From assembly GCA_004294225.1 (NCBI GenBank), contig REBA01000011.1:1-64000 (forward strand): DNA of 64,000 bases, given 5' to 3'. The DNA comes from Cytophagales bacterium. Its GTDB lineage: Bacteria > Bacteroidota > Bacteroidia > Cytophagales > Cytophagaceae. Below the pieces are notes generated by a model, which was not told the DNA's origin, did no database searches, and saw only the letters and a list, made by a program, of their open reading frames with translations. Positions 27,617-37,140 of this stretch are shown here, piece after piece (the stretch's first letter is position 1; the number at the start of each line of letters is the position of its first letter). The position numbers were made by a program, and so were the translations under genes.

Positions 27617-28612
27617 ATGAAAAAAATTAAAAGAATAGCAGTTTTTACCTCTGGCGGAGATGCTCCAGGAATGAATGCTTGTGTAAGAGCTGTAGTTCGT
27701 AGTGCAAAATATTATAACTTAGAAGTATTTGGAATAATCAGAGGATACGACGGCTTGATTAATGGAGATATTATAGAAATGGACGAGCGTTCTGTAAGTA
27801 ATATCATTCAAAAAGGAGGGACAATTCTCAAATCGGCAAGAAGTACTGAATTCAGGACTCCAGAAGGTAGAAAAAAAGCCTATCAACAAATAAAGAAACT
27901 AAAAATTGATGGGTTAGTAGCCATAGGTGGAAACGGAACTTTTACAGGTGCTGAGATTTTCTTTAATGAATATGGAATTCCTACTGTTGGTGCACCTGGC
28001 ACTATTGATAATGATTTGTATGGAACTGATTTTACAATTGGTTATGATACAGCAGTGAATACCGCACTTGATGCTATAGATAAGATTAGAGATACTGCTG
28101 ATGCCCATGATCGTATATTTTTTATAGAAGTAATGGGTAGAGATACTGGCTATATAGCCGTAAGGTCTGCCATATCTGGTGGTGCTGAAATGGCAATTAT
28201 GCCTGAAACCAAAACATCAGTTAAAGATATTATAAAGAAACTAAGACATGGTAGTAGTCATTCTAAAGCTTCACATATTATTATTGTTGCAGAGGGAGAC
28301 GAACCAGGGAGAGCTCAGACTATAGCTGATAAAGTAAAAAAAGAGTTGCCTGAATTAGATACTAAGGTTTCTATGCTTGGTCATATTCAAAGAGGAGGTG
28401 CTCCTACTGCGGCAGACAGGGTGTTAGCAAGTAGGCTAGGTGTAGGTGCTGTAGAGGGGCTAATAAAAGGCAAGGCAAATGTAATGGCAGGTGTAATTAA
28501 TAGAACTCTAACTTATACTTCCTTTAATGAAACAATAACTAAGAAGAAACCCTTGAATAAGGATTTGATTCGTTTGATTGAAATCTTAAATGGTAGAAAA
28601 TATGATCTATAA
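27617..28612 (+). CDS. pfkA: 6-phosphofructokinase
   Basis: Glycolytic enzyme phosphorylating fructose 6-phosphate to the 1,6-bisphosphate. TSGGDAPGMNA at the N terminus binds nucleotide phosphate, PGTIDND at 127-133 holds the catalytic Asp (D131, matching E. coli D127), and EVMGRDTGYIA and GHIQRGG are intact. The residue after GGN in GGNGT is Gly, which favours ATP over pyrophosphate as donor. Unusually the motif is GGNGT (N106) where most ATP enzymes have GGDG with an Asp that helps bind Mg-ATP. It is read divergently from the aminotransferase gene; transcribed alone. Confidence 0.93.
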   Translation: MKKIKRIAVFTSGGDAPGMNACVRAVVRSAKYYNLEVFGIIRGYDGLINGDIIEMDERSVSNIIQKGGTILKSARSTEFRTPEGRKKAYQQIKKLKIDGLVAIGGNGTFTGAEIFFNEYGIPTVGAPGTIDNDLYGTDFTIGYDTAVNTALDAIDKIRDTADAHDRIFFIEVMGRDTGYIAVRSAISGGAEMAIMPETKTSVKDIIKKLRHGSSHSKASHIIIVAEGDEPGRAQTIADKVKKELPELDTKVSMLGHIQRGGAPTAADRVLASRLGVGAVEGLIKGKANVMAGVINRTLTYTSFNETITKKKPLNKDLIRLIEILNGRKYDL

Positions 28613-28647
28613 AATCTTTATGATTAAGATTGGTAGATAACCTGTTA

Positions 28648-28917
28648 TTATAGAGATATTACACCTTTAATAACAGAGGCTTGCTTGTAAATATCAATAA
28701 TAGATTCTGCGGAAGGCATAATTGTAGCATAACTAAGAGATAAATAATTGCCAGCTTTAGATGGTTTTATGACATAATTGTTTTGATTATTAAACAATTG
28801 TTTTACCTTTTCTAATTGATCAACAGGGAAAATAAACTTAAATAAGTACGTTGTAGGATAATCCAACTCTAGTAATTTATTTCTTAAGCCTTCGAATACA
28901 TCCTCTTCTTCATTCAT
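28648..28917 (-). CDS. DUF493 (YbeD-like) family protein
   Basis: Small cytoplasmic protein of 89 residues with a ferredoxin-like alpha-beta fold. The pattern YPTTYLFKFIFPVDQLEKV ... SKAGNYLSLSYATIMPSAESIIDIYKQAS...VKGVISL is characteristic of DUF493, whose role is poorly known; some members are suggested to be regulatory. It lies convergent to pfkA and downstream of the rplT terminator, so it needs its own promoter. Confidence 0.82.
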   Translation of the reverse strand: MNEEEDVFEGLRNKLLELDYPTTYLFKFIFPVDQLEKVKQLFNNQNNYVIKPSKAGNYLSLSYATIMPSAESIIDIYKQASVIKGVISL

Positions 28918-28940
28918 GGATTGGAAATTTATAAGTCAAA

Positions 28941-28978
28941 AAAAAACCTAACTACCTTTAAAGGACGTTAGGTTTTTT
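28941..28978 (-). terminator. Terminator after rplT
   Basis: Perfect 12-bp stem (AAAAAACCTAAC / GTTAGGTTTTTT) with a 14-nt loop, 17 bp beyond the rplT stop codon. The T-run on the minus strand fits an intrinsic terminator for the thrS-infC-rpmI-rplT transcript. Confidence 0.9.
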
Positions 28979-28994
28979 TATAGATAAAGACGTA

Positions 28995-29339
28995 TTATTT
29001 TACTTTTTCTATTATAGCTTTGAAGGCCATAGGGTCATTCATTGCTAAGTCAGCAAGAACTTTTCTGTTAAGTTCTAATCCAGCTTTGTGAACTAAGCCC
29101 ATAAATTTAGAATAAGACAAATCAAATTCTCTTACGGCAGCGTTAATTCTCATTACCCATAAACTTCTGAATTCTCTTTTCTTTTGTTTTCTGTCACGAG
29201 TGGCATACACCATCCCTTTTTCTACCGCATTTTTGGCTACGGTGTGAACATTTTTCCTTCTTCCGAAATATCCTTTAGCGGCTTTTAATACTTTTTTTCT
29301 TCTTTGTCGAGACGCTACCGACGGTACTGATCTTGGCAT
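28995..29339 (-). CDS. rplT: 50S ribosomal protein L20
   Basis: Large-subunit assembly protein, 114 residues, binding 23S rRNA. The basic N-terminal extension ([26 protein letters not shown]) and the C-terminal domain ([20 protein letters not shown]) are complete. It follows rpmI by 94 bp and is last in the translation cluster. In other bacteria L20 represses its own operon through a leader structure; I did not identify one here. Confidence 0.98.
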   Translation of the reverse strand: MPRSVPSVASRQRRKKVLKAAKGYFGRRKNVHTVAKNAVEKGMVYATRDRKQKKREFRSLWVMRINAAVREFDLSYSKFMGLVHKAGLELNRKVLADLAMNDPMAFKAIIEKVK

Positions 29340-29433
29340 TTTTGATTTGTTTTTGAACTCTGGTGTTCTATATTAGAAACTTCTAACCTGAGTTCTGGTG
29401 ATACAATAATTTAACCTAATGAAAGCGATAATG

Positions 29434-29628
29434 TTAGATTTTTAACATTGCTTTTACATTGTTGCTGTCAGCTTTGCTAACAAGCCCTGCATGCGTGAGG
29501 TTTCTTTTCCTCTTAGTAGATTTTTTAGTCAGGATGTGGCTTTTGAAAGCATGCTTTCTTTTGATTTTACCAGTACCTGTCAATTTAAATCTTTTTTTTG
29601 CGGCAGATTTAACTTTAACTTTTGGCAT
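29434..29628 (-). CDS. rpmI: 50S ribosomal protein L35
   Basis: Small basic ribosomal protein of 64 residues ([30 protein letters not shown] region, typical of L35). It lies 22 bp after infC and before rplT, the standard order. Confidence 0.98.
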   Translation of the reverse strand: MPKVKVKSAAKKRFKLTGTGKIKRKHAFKSHILTKKSTKRKRNLTHAGLVSKADSNNVKAMLKI

Positions 29629-29650
29629 TATATATAAATTAATTAAACAT

Positions 29651-30214
29651 TTACTTTTTTACAATTGGCTTTGGAGTAAGAATGATGTACATTCTTTTTC
29701 CTTCTAACCTTGGCAATTCTTCTACTTTTGCAATATCTTCTAAAGCAGTTGCAAATTTTAGTAATAATATTTCTCCTCTTTCTTTATACACAATTGAGCG
29801 TCCTACAAAATGTACATAAGCTCTTACTTTTGAACCTTCTTTAAGGAACTCTATTGCATGTTTTAATTTAAAATCAAAATCATGAGTCTCAGTATTAGGG
29901 CTAAATCTAATTTCTTTGACTACTACCTTGTGGGCTTTAGATTTTAATTCTTTTTGTTTTTTCTTTTGTTCGTATTTGAATTTAGAATAATCAATTACTT
30001 TACAAACAGGTGGTTCGGCATTAGGGGAAATTTCTACCAAGTCCAAATTCGCTGCTTTTGCAATTTCTAAAGCTTCTTGAATCGAATATACTCCTATGGT
30101 AATGTTTTCTCCAACTACTCTAACTTTTGAAGCTCTGATTCTATCATTAATCCGATAGGGTTCTTCTACAACTTTATTTGTTCTTGGACCTTTAGGGCCT
30201 TTTTGTAATGTCAT
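29651..30214 (-). CDS. infC: Translation initiation factor IF-3
   Basis: IF-3 keeps 30S subunits free and checks the initiator tRNA-start codon match. Both domains are present: N-domain ([28 protein letters not shown]) and C-domain ([26 protein letters not shown]), joined by a lysine-rich linker. It starts with an ordinary ATG, unlike the AUU of E. coli infC, so the discriminatory autoregulation known there need not apply. Confidence 0.97.
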   Translation of the reverse strand: MTLQKGPKGPRTNKVVEEPYRINDRIRASKVRVVGENITIGVYSIQEALEIAKAANLDLVEISPNAEPPVCKVIDYSKFKYEQKKKQKELKSKAHKVVVKEIRFSPNTETHDFDFKLKHAIEFLKEGSKVRAYVHFVGRSIVYKERGEILLLKFATALEDIAKVEELPRLEGKRMYIILTPKPIVKK

Positions 30215-30315
30215 TCTGATTCTTTATTTCCTCGTTTGTTTTTTAGTTTGATTATACCGTTTATAAACAAAGTTGCAAATATCAATATAATTTTTTGTAT
30301 TTAAAAACATTGATA

Positions 30316-32256
30316 TTATTTTTTTTCTAATTCTGATTTAATTTCAGTTTCAACCAATGTTATGAATTGTGTTATAGACATACTTCCAATATCGCCTTTA
30401 CCATGTCTTCTGAGTGAAATGGTGTTTTCTTCTTGTTCTTTTTCTCCTACAATAATCATAAATGGGATTTTTTTCACTTCTGCATCTCTGATTTTTCTTC
30501 CTATTTTTTCATCTCTATCGTCTAGGTTGCCAATAATATTTACGGATTGTAGCTTTTTGAATACTTGTTCTGCGTAGGTATGATATTTTTCGGAAATTGG
30601 CAAAACTGCGACTTGCTCAGGAGATAACCATAGTGGAAACTCACCAGCACAATGCTCTATCAACACTGCGATAAATCTTTCTAATGACCCAAATGGTGCT
30701 CTGTGTATCATTACAGGTCTATGTTTCTGATTATCGGCTCCTATATATTCCAAGCTGAAGTTTTCAGGTAACACATAATCTACTTGAATGGTACCAAGTT
30801 GCCATTTTCTTCCCAAGGCATCTTTTACCATAAAATCTAGCTTAGGGCCATAGAATGCGGCTTCTCCAAGCTCTGTAACGGTTTTTAGCCCTTTGGCGGC
30901 GGCGGCATCAATAATTGCTTTTTCTGCTTTATTCCATCCTTCGTCTGAACCTATGTATTTTGTTTTGTTGTTAGGGTCTCTTAAAGAAATCTGTGCGGTA
31001 TAATCGTTAAAACCTAATGCTTTGAATACTTTCAAAACCAAATCAATAAGTTTCATGAATTCTTCTGTTACTTGTTCTTGAGTACAGAAAATATGAGCAT
31101 CGTCTTGAGTAAAGCCTCTAACCCTTGTTAAGCCATGAAGTTCACCACTTTGTTCGTAACGATACACTGTTCCAAATTCTGCATAGCGAATAGGCAGTTC
31201 TTTATACGAGTGTGGTTTGAATTTATATATTTCTATATGGTGCGGGCAGTTCATTGGTTTTAATAAGAATTCTTCCGCTTCATTTGGGGTATGAATTGGT
31301 TGGAAGGAATCTTTACCGTATTTCTCATAGTGGCCTGAAGTTTTATAGAGAATACTGTTGCCTATATGCGGTGAGGTTACGAGTTGGTATTCATTTTCTA
31401 CTAAAAGTTTTTTCATAAAAGCGATAAGCCTTTCTCTTAGGATATTTCCTTTGGGAAGCCAAAGCGGTAGTCCACCACCTACCATTTCTGAAAACATGAA
31501 GAGTTCTAGTTCTTTCCCAAGTTTTCTATGGTCTCTTTTTTTTGCTTCTTCTAGTAATGTTAGATAGTCTGTAAGGTCTTTTTGTTTGGGGAATGTGATG
31601 GCATAGATTCTAGTGAGTTGTTTGTTTTTTTCATCTCCTCTCCAGTATGCTCCTGCAATATTCAGTAATTTTACTGCCTTGATATTGTTGGTATCTGGCA
31701 GGTGAGGTCCTTTACAGAGGTCGATAAAATCGCCTTGGGTGTAGAAGGTAATTTTGCCATCTTCTAGGCCTTCTATTAATTCTAATTTGTATTCATCTTT
31801 TTTATCTGTAAAATACTTTATTGCTTCTTGTTTGGAAACTTCTTTTCTAATGTATTGACTTTTTTTCTTTGCTAGTTCTAGAATCTTGTCTTCTACTTGT
31901 TTGAAATCTTCGGTAGATATTGTTCTTTCACCTAAATCTACATCGTAGTAAAAACCGTTTTCAAGAGCGGGGCCAATCCCGAATTTTATTCCTGGATAGA
32001 TAGATTCTAGTGCTTCTGCCATTAGATGGGCACTTGAATGCCAATAGGTAGCTTTACCTTCTGTATCATTCCAAGTCAATAATTGTAGGGTACTGTCGTT
32101 TGAAATAGGTCTTTGGGCATCCCAAACTTCATTGTTTACTTTAGCGGCAAGTACGTTTCTTGCGAGACCTTCGCTTATGCTAAGTGCAATATTTAATGCG
32201 GTAGTTCCAACTGGGTATTCACGGATGCTTCCATCTGGAAGTGTTATTTTTATCAT
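30316..32256 (-). CDS. thrS: Threonyl-tRNA synthetase
   Basis: Class II synthetase of 646 residues. It has the TGS domain (1-60), an editing domain with the [11 protein letters not shown] zinc/His motif, the catalytic core with zinc ligands in [22 protein letters not shown] and [13 protein letters not shown], and a C-terminal anticodon-binding domain. It lies 101 bp upstream of infC in the same direction, the usual synteny. Confidence 0.97.
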   Translation of the reverse strand: MIKITLPDGSIREYPVGTTALNIALSISEGLARNVLAAKVNNEVWDAQRPISNDSTLQLLTWNDTEGKATYWHSSAHLMAEALESIYPGIKFGIGPALENGFYYDVDLGERTISTEDFKQVEDKILELAKKKSQYIRKEVSKQEAIKYFTDKKDEYKLELIEGLEDGKITFYTQGDFIDLCKGPHLPDTNNIKAVKLLNIAGAYWRGDEKNKQLTRIYAITFPKQKDLTDYLTLLEEAKKRDHRKLGKELELFMFSEMVGGGLPLWLPKGNILRERLIAFMKKLLVENEYQLVTSPHIGNSILYKTSGHYEKYGKDSFQPIHTPNEAEEFLLKPMNCPHHIEIYKFKPHSYKELPIRYAEFGTVYRYEQSGELHGLTRVRGFTQDDAHIFCTQEQVTEEFMKLIDLVLKVFKALGFNDYTAQISLRDPNNKTKYIGSDEGWNKAEKAIIDAAAAKGLKTVTELGEAAFYGPKLDFMVKDALGRKWQLGTIQVDYVLPENFSLEYIGADNQKHRPVMIHRAPFGSLERFIAVLIEHCAGEFPLWLSPEQVAVLPISEKYHTYAEQVFKKLQSVNIIGNLDDRDEKIGRKIRDAEVKKIPFMIIVGEKEQEENTISLRRHGKGDIGSMSITQFITLVETEIKSELEKK

Positions 32257-32319
32257 TATTTTCTTTAAATTATTAGAGGGTATTTTTCTATTATTCTTAT
32301 TTTTTTGATTTGTTTTGCT

Positions 32320-33555
32320 TTATTCTTGGTTCTCTGTTTCAGTTGAAGGGACTTCCTCAGATTGAAGTTCTTCGCTTATTTCTTTTACTTCGGGTTTTAT
32401 TTTTGGAAGTCTTCTTTTCTTCACTACTTTAATGGTGTCTTTAGGAGGTTCTTTTTTTAAGGTATCAATACTACTTTTTGCAATCAATGTATCATTTATA
32501 AAGTTAGAGGAAGGAGGAGCAGCTAGAGGATAGAGCAGGATTAATTTTTCATATTTACTTTTTGCTTCGGAATTATTAGGGTCTAGAATTGTGATGTTTC
32601 TGTAATATGGAATAGCATCTTGTTCTTTTCCTAATTTCTCAAGTATTTCAGCTATTTTAATATTGGTACTAATGTCGTTTGGTGTTTGATTCAAGGTAAA
32701 TATATACCATTTTAGTGCATCTATGAAATTTGAGTTATACAAATTAATGTCTGCAATTTTTTTGGTTGCATTTACATAATTAGAGTCTATCTCAATAGAT
32801 TGGTAATAGCATTGTAAAGCAGATTTATATAGTTTGTTTTTTAAAAATACGTTACCCATTTGGAATTGAAAAAACGGATTGTAAGGATACTTTTTTATTC
32901 CACGAAGTAGGAAAAACAGGGTAGAATCTTCGTTGTTTTTTTTATAATAAGCCATTGATATATGTTCTACTGCAGATTCATGTTCATTATTGGCTTCTAA
33001 TGCTTTTAAAAAATAGGGAATACCCGCAATAGTATCTTTACTAAGTTGAATAAACCTTCCTTCTATAAGGCTAATATCTGCATGGTTTGGACTGATCTCT
33101 CGTGCTTTTAAATAATATTGATATGCATTGCTGGAATCTCTTAAAGTGAGATAAGTATTTGATAGCAAAAGCAATAATTCCACCTCTTTATTGTTGAGTA
33201 TTTCACTTTTTTTTGCTGAATTAATAGCTAGGTTTGTTTTTCCTAATTTATTGTATATCTGTGCTAATAGAAAATAGTAGTTGGGTTTTACATTGTCTAT
33301 TTGTATGGCTTTATTGGCATCGTTTAGTGCTGAATTTGTTTTTCCAATTTTGAAATAAAATTTTGCCCTTTTGAAATATAATGCAGCGTCATTAGGTTCT
33401 TCCTCTATAGAAGCGTTGAGGAAGTTCAGTTCTGGGTATTCTAAATCTTTAAAAGAGGCTTGTGCATCACTTAGTGACTCGGTTTGTGGGTCGGGCTTAC
33501 AAGCAATCAAGATGTAAAGTATAATAAAAATAAATACTAGGTTGCTAAATTTCAT
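32320..33555 (-). CDS. TPR-repeat lipoprotein
   Basis: Lipoprotein (lipobox LIAC, Cys 19) with some eight to nine tetratricopeptide repeats between residues 45 and 345, e.g. AALYFKRAKFYFKIGKTNSALNDANKAIQ. The last 50 residues are a low-complexity tail rich in Lys, Glu and Pro. Such proteins act as periplasmic or outer-membrane scaffolds; the partner is unknown. It is upstream of thrS by 63 bp in the same direction and might share transcription, though the functions are unrelated. Confidence 0.82.
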   Translation of the reverse strand: MKFSNLVFIFIILYILIACKPDPQTESLSDAQASFKDLEYPELNFLNASIEEEPNDAALYFKRAKFYFKIGKTNSALNDANKAIQIDNVKPNYYFLLAQIYNKLGKTNLAINSAKKSEILNNKEVELLLLLSNTYLTLRDSSNAYQYYLKAREISPNHADISLIEGRFIQLSKDTIAGIPYFLKALEANNEHESAVEHISMAYYKKNNEDSTLFFLLRGIKKYPYNPFFQFQMGNVFLKNKLYKSALQCYYQSIEIDSNYVNATKKIADINLYNSNFIDALKWYIFTLNQTPNDISTNIKIAEILEKLGKEQDAIPYYRNITILDPNNSEAKSKYEKLILLYPLAAPPSSNFINDTLIAKSSIDTLKKEPPKDTIKVVKKRRLPKIKPEVKEISEELQSEEVPSTETENQE

Positions 33556-33900
33556 TTCTTGGGTTTAATCTACAAAATTACTTATCCTCTATAGAATTTC
33601 AAGTTTTTTGATTCTAAACCTGAAAGTTTATTGATAAACTGCTGCTTTTCTTGATATTTAAATTATTAAATAACTGAAATACTGGTTTATAATATCAAAT
33701 CGTAAAGTTTCTATTTTTTATTTTTTGCTTTGAGTTTATATTTGAAAATACCTATAATTATGGTAATTTTAGAGCAGAAAATTTTATCTTATGTTGGCTT
33801 TTTGATATTCTATAGAATAATTCTTTTCTAACTTATTTAGAAATATATTTTTTAAACAAAATGGTTATTTTTTTTAAACATTACTTTTAAATTACTGAAA
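33556..33900. other. Divergent intergenic region
   Basis: 345 bp of AT-rich DNA between the TPR lipoprotein gene (minus) and the GT4 gene (plus). It must hold both promoters. One TAnnTTTG match (TATATTTG, 33737-33744, plus) is seen but has no -33 TTG and lies 157 bp from the GT4 start. No coding remnant was recognised. Confidence 0.4.
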
Positions 33901-35178
33901 ATGAAAAAAATAAAAGTACTTATGATTGGTTGGGAATTTCCACCAATTATCAATGGAGGTTTAGGAGTTGCTTGTTACGGTTTATCAAAAGCTTTGAGCA
34001 ATAAGGTAGATTTGACCATAATTTTACCAAAAACTGATATTTCCTTTTCTTTAAACAATATCAATTTCATTGGTTTAAACAATATTGATTTAAACAATAT
34101 AGATATTGATAATCAAAATTATAAGTATGAAGAATTTGCAAATACAATTGAAATAGCTGCTAAAGAATTTAGCCCATATCCAAACGCTATAGACAAGTTA
34201 AAAAACGAAGTCTTGGGGAACAATATCAGTGAAGCTACTGATAGCAACAATCTATTTTCTGGTAATGATTTATATGGCGATAACGTGATGCTGAGAGTTT
34301 ATAAATTTGCAGATTATGTCGCAAAGATTGCTTCTTCCTTAGAATTTGACATTATTCATTGCCACGATTGGATGAGCTTTCCTGCCGGTATTAAAATAAA
34401 AAAACAATCTCAAAAACCGCTTTTGATTCATATTCACTCTCTAGAATTTGACCGTTCGGGAATAGGTAGCAAAAATTGGGTTTATGAGATAGAAAAAGAA
34501 GCAATAGCAAATGCAGACTTAATAGTTCCGGTAAGCAATTATACGGGCAATATAGCTATTCAGAATTATGAAGCTCAAATCAGTAAAATATACCCCGTTC
34601 ATAATGGTACTGAATTTACTGCTGCTTTTCATCAAAGAAAGGAATTTCCTGAGAAACTAGTTCTTTTTTTGGGAAGAGTTACAGGTCAGAAAGGGCCACA
34701 ATACTTTTTAGAAATAGCTTCACTGGTGCTCAAACATTATCAGAATGTACGATTTGTGGTAGCAGGCACTGGAGATCAGCTTAGAGATATGATTGAAAAT
34801 GGAGCTTATAAAAATATAGGAACTAAATTTCATTTCACTGGTTTTTTGACAAAAGACAAAGTCAATCAGTTGCTTTCTATGGCAGATGTATATTGTATGC
34901 CATCGGTATCAGAACCCTTCGGATTGTCTGCATTAGAAGCTGCTCAGTTCGGAATACCATGTGTTATCTCTAAGCAATCAGGAGTTTCTGAAGTACTTTA
35001 TGGGGCATTAAAAGCAGATTATTGGGATGTTGAGAAAATGGCAAGTCATGTGATTAGCTTATTGACCAATAATGCACTCAGAGAAGCCCTTGTAAAAGAC
35101 GCTTATCAAGACCTAAAATCATGTTCCTGGGAAAAAGCTTCCGAAAAAATAGTAGAAATATATCATAAAGCTATTTGA
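33901..35178 (+). CDS. Family 4 glycosyltransferase (glycogen-synthase-like)
   Basis: GT-B glycosyltransferase. The start (VLMIGWEFPPIINGGLGVACYGLSKAL) is the glycogen/starch-synthase-type nucleotide-sugar domain with the GGLG loop; the C-terminal half has the E-x7-E region (MPSVSEPFGLSALEAAQFGIPCV). A short Asn/Ile-rich internal repeat (LNNID twice, residues 59-68) lies in the N-domain. The neighbour 86 bp downstream is a GH57 amylase-like enzyme; similar GT4-GH57 pairs occur in other Bacteroidota, sometimes with an amylo-1,6-glucosidase. A role in building or trimming an intracellular alpha-glucan is inferred. Confidence 0.88.
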   Translation: MKKIKVLMIGWEFPPIINGGLGVACYGLSKALSNKVDLTIILPKTDISFSLNNINFIGLNNIDLNNIDIDNQNYKYEEFANTIEIAAKEFSPYPNAIDKLKNEVLGNNISEATDSNNLFSGNDLYGDNVMLRVYKFADYVAKIASSLEFDIIHCHDWMSFPAGIKIKKQSQKPLLIHIHSLEFDRSGIGSKNWVYEIEKEAIANADLIVPVSNYTGNIAIQNYEAQISKIYPVHNGTEFTAAFHQRKEFPEKLVLFLGRVTGQKGPQYFLEIASLVLKHYQNVRFVVAGTGDQLRDMIENGAYKNIGTKFHFTGFLTKDKVNQLLSMADVYCMPSVSEPFGLSALEAAQFGIPCVISKQSGVSEVLYGALKADYWDVEKMASHVISLLTNNALREALVKDAYQDLKSCSWEKASEKIVEIYHKAI

Positions 35179-35264
35179 GGATGCTATCTGAGTATCGTAT
35201 TTTTAAAATTAATTCAAACAAAGTAGCGATGTCTCGTATATAGCCTTTGATTTCCCATTAGATT

Positions 35265-36470
35265 ATGTCATCAATTTGTTTATATTTTCAAGTACATCAG
35301 CCTTATAGGATAAGACAATATTCTTTTTTCAATATTGGCATCGAAAGTAATTATTTTGACGAAGAGCTTAATATCACTATACTGAATAAAGTGGCAGACA
35401 AATGCTATATCCCTGCCAATAAACTGATGTTGGAATTGATACAAAAAAGTAATAAAAAATTTAGAATAGCATTCAGCATTAGTGGTGTAGCAATAGAGCA
35501 ATTTGAAAAATACCGACCCGACGTTTTAGATTCATTTATTCGCCTTGCAAAAACAGGTTGTGTAGAATTTCTTTCAGAAACTTATTACCATTCTCTAAGC
35601 TATGTGTATTCAAAGCCAGAATTTGAAAGACAAATAGAACTGCATAGAGAGAAAATAGTAGAGCATTTCAATCAAGTGCCCAAAGTATTTAGAAACACAG
35701 AATGTATTTTTGACAATCAATTAGCAGAAGATATCTACCAATTGGGGTTCAAGGGAATCTTGGCTGAAGGCGTACCGTATTTGTTACAAGATAGAAGCCC
35801 CAATCAGTTATACACAAATGCTATTCATTCGAAAATAAAAGTCCTCTTGCGAAATTTTATCCTTTCAGATGACATTGCCTTTAGATTTTCTAATTCTTCT
35901 TGGTCAGAATATCCGCTTACTGCCAATAAATATACCCAGTGGCTCAATGTGCAGAGACATAGTGCAGATTGTATCAATTTGTTTATGGATTATGAAACCA
36001 TAGGCGAGCACCAAAGCAAAGCATCTGGTATTTTTGATTTTATAGAACATTTTGCCAAGCAAATTTGCTCAAAAAAAGGATTTCAGTTTCATACCCCATC
36101 AGAAATATGTGAAAAATATGATATAGAAGGAATCTATGATGCCAATTATACCACCTCTTGGGCAGATACCGAAAGAGATTTATCTGCTTGGATTCAGAAT
36201 ACCATGCAGCAAGAGTCATTGAATAAACTCTATTCTTTTAGAGAAGATATTTTATCACTTAAAAGCAAAGAATTGCTCAACCAGTGGTCCATGCTACAAT
36301 CTTCAGATCATTTTTATTATATGAGTACTAAACATTGGGCAGATGGTGCAGTGCATCAGTATTTTAGTCCATACAGTTCGCCTTATGATGCATATATCTA
36401 TTTTATCAACGCACTTTCAGATCTAGAAATAAGAATAGCAAGAGAAAAAGCCAATAAAGGTATTCATTAA
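35265..36470 (+). CDS. GH57 alpha-amylase-type glycoside hydrolase
   Basis: Glycoside hydrolase family 57 (beta/alpha)7-barrel enzyme acting on alpha-glucans with retention. The opening YFQVHQPYRIRQYSF is a family signature; EFLSETYYHSLSY carries the likely nucleophile Glu (E105), and FMDYETIGEHQ (D242/E244) the likely acid/base region. There is no signal peptide, so it acts in the cytoplasm. It follows the GT4 gene in the same direction, so both probably handle glycogen. Amylase, 4-alpha-glucanotransferase and branching activities all occur in GH57 and cannot be separated here. Confidence 0.88.
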   Translation: MSSICLYFQVHQPYRIRQYSFFNIGIESNYFDEELNITILNKVADKCYIPANKLMLELIQKSNKKFRIAFSISGVAIEQFEKYRPDVLDSFIRLAKTGCVEFLSETYYHSLSYVYSKPEFERQIELHREKIVEHFNQVPKVFRNTECIFDNQLAEDIYQLGFKGILAEGVPYLLQDRSPNQLYTNAIHSKIKVLLRNFILSDDIAFRFSNSSWSEYPLTANKYTQWLNVQRHSADCINLFMDYETIGEHQSKASGIFDFIEHFAKQICSKKGFQFHTPSEICEKYDIEGIYDANYTTSWADTERDLSAWIQNTMQQESLNKLYSFREDILSLKSKELLNQWSMLQSSDHFYYMSTKHWADGAVHQYFSPYSSPYDAYIYFINALSDLEIRIAREKANKGIH

Positions 36471-36564
36471 TAAGGAGCTATATTTTGGTTATTCCAAAGA
36501 TAATTTGCTAACAATAATACCTTTGCCCACCTTTGCTCAAACGATATAAAACCATCTAATTTTT

Positions 36565-36660
36565 ATGAAACATTACACCACCTTATGCCTAAGCCTCTTT
36601 GTGTTTTGTAATTTTCTCACAAGCACTAGCTATGCCCAAGCAGAGAAAGATCATTTATAG
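36565..36660 (+). pseudogene. Orphan signal peptide: 5' remnant of a secreted-protein gene
   Basis: A 31-codon frame starts with a convincing signal peptide (MKHYTTLCLSLFVFCNF...SYAQA) and hits TAG after AEKDHL. A perfect -7 element (TACCTTTG, 36518-36525) lies 39 bp upstream. The same frame read past the stop gives ADRLL then another TAG and GNT, faintly like the start of a secreted amidohydrolase, but that is a guess. The body of the gene is gone: the next gene begins at 36711. I read this as the remains of a deleted gene. Confidence 0.6.
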
Positions 36661-36710
36661 GCAGATCGACTTTTATAGGGAAATACAAATTAAAACCTTA
36701 ATTTAATTGA

Positions 36711-37130
36711 ATGAATTTTATTTTCAACAACGCAATAAAGATTTATCTAGGAATACTGTTAGCAATAATCTTATTCCATCTTTGCATTATTACCAAAATT
36801 ATTCCTTACGATATAACTTGGGGCGGAAGGCTTACAAATGATATCGAAATGTACGTTTTTGAAACGATTTCAATTCTAATCAATATACTATTATCTTGGG
36901 TGTTATTAATGAAAGGCAATTTGGTTAAATACAAATTTCCGAACCAAGTAGTAAATATTATATTGTGGGTTTTCTTTGCCATTTTTATATTAAATACAGC
37001 TGGAAATATTTTTGCAAAGACTTTTTTTGAGAAACAGTTTGCCTTCTTAACAGCACTTTCTTCCCTATTATTATGGATAATCTTAAAGAAAAAGAAGAAC
37101 AACATACCGTTAACTGAAGAGAATATTTAA
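36711..37130 (+). CDS. Small four-helix membrane protein, function unknown
   Basis: Product of 139 residues with four clear hydrophobic helices (about 8-27, 52-68, 83-103, 112-128) and a short basic C terminus (KKKKNN). No catalytic motif is visible. It starts the run of plus-strand genes that includes an NAD(P)H oxidoreductase 10 bp downstream, so the two are probably co-transcribed. Confidence 0.7.
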   Translation: MNFIFNNAIKIYLGILLAIILFHLCIITKIIPYDITWGGRLTNDIEMYVFETISILINILLSWVLLMKGNLVKYKFPNQVVNIILWVFFAIFILNTAGNIFAKTFFEKQFAFLTALSSLLLWIILKKKKNNIPLTEENI

Positions 37131-37140
37131 TTTAATAAAA

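Noticed and set aside
34069-34110. Short tandem repeat within the GT4 gene (TTTAAACAATAT units)
   Set aside because: Only two imperfect units within a coding region, giving LNNID twice; no sign of a functional repeat.
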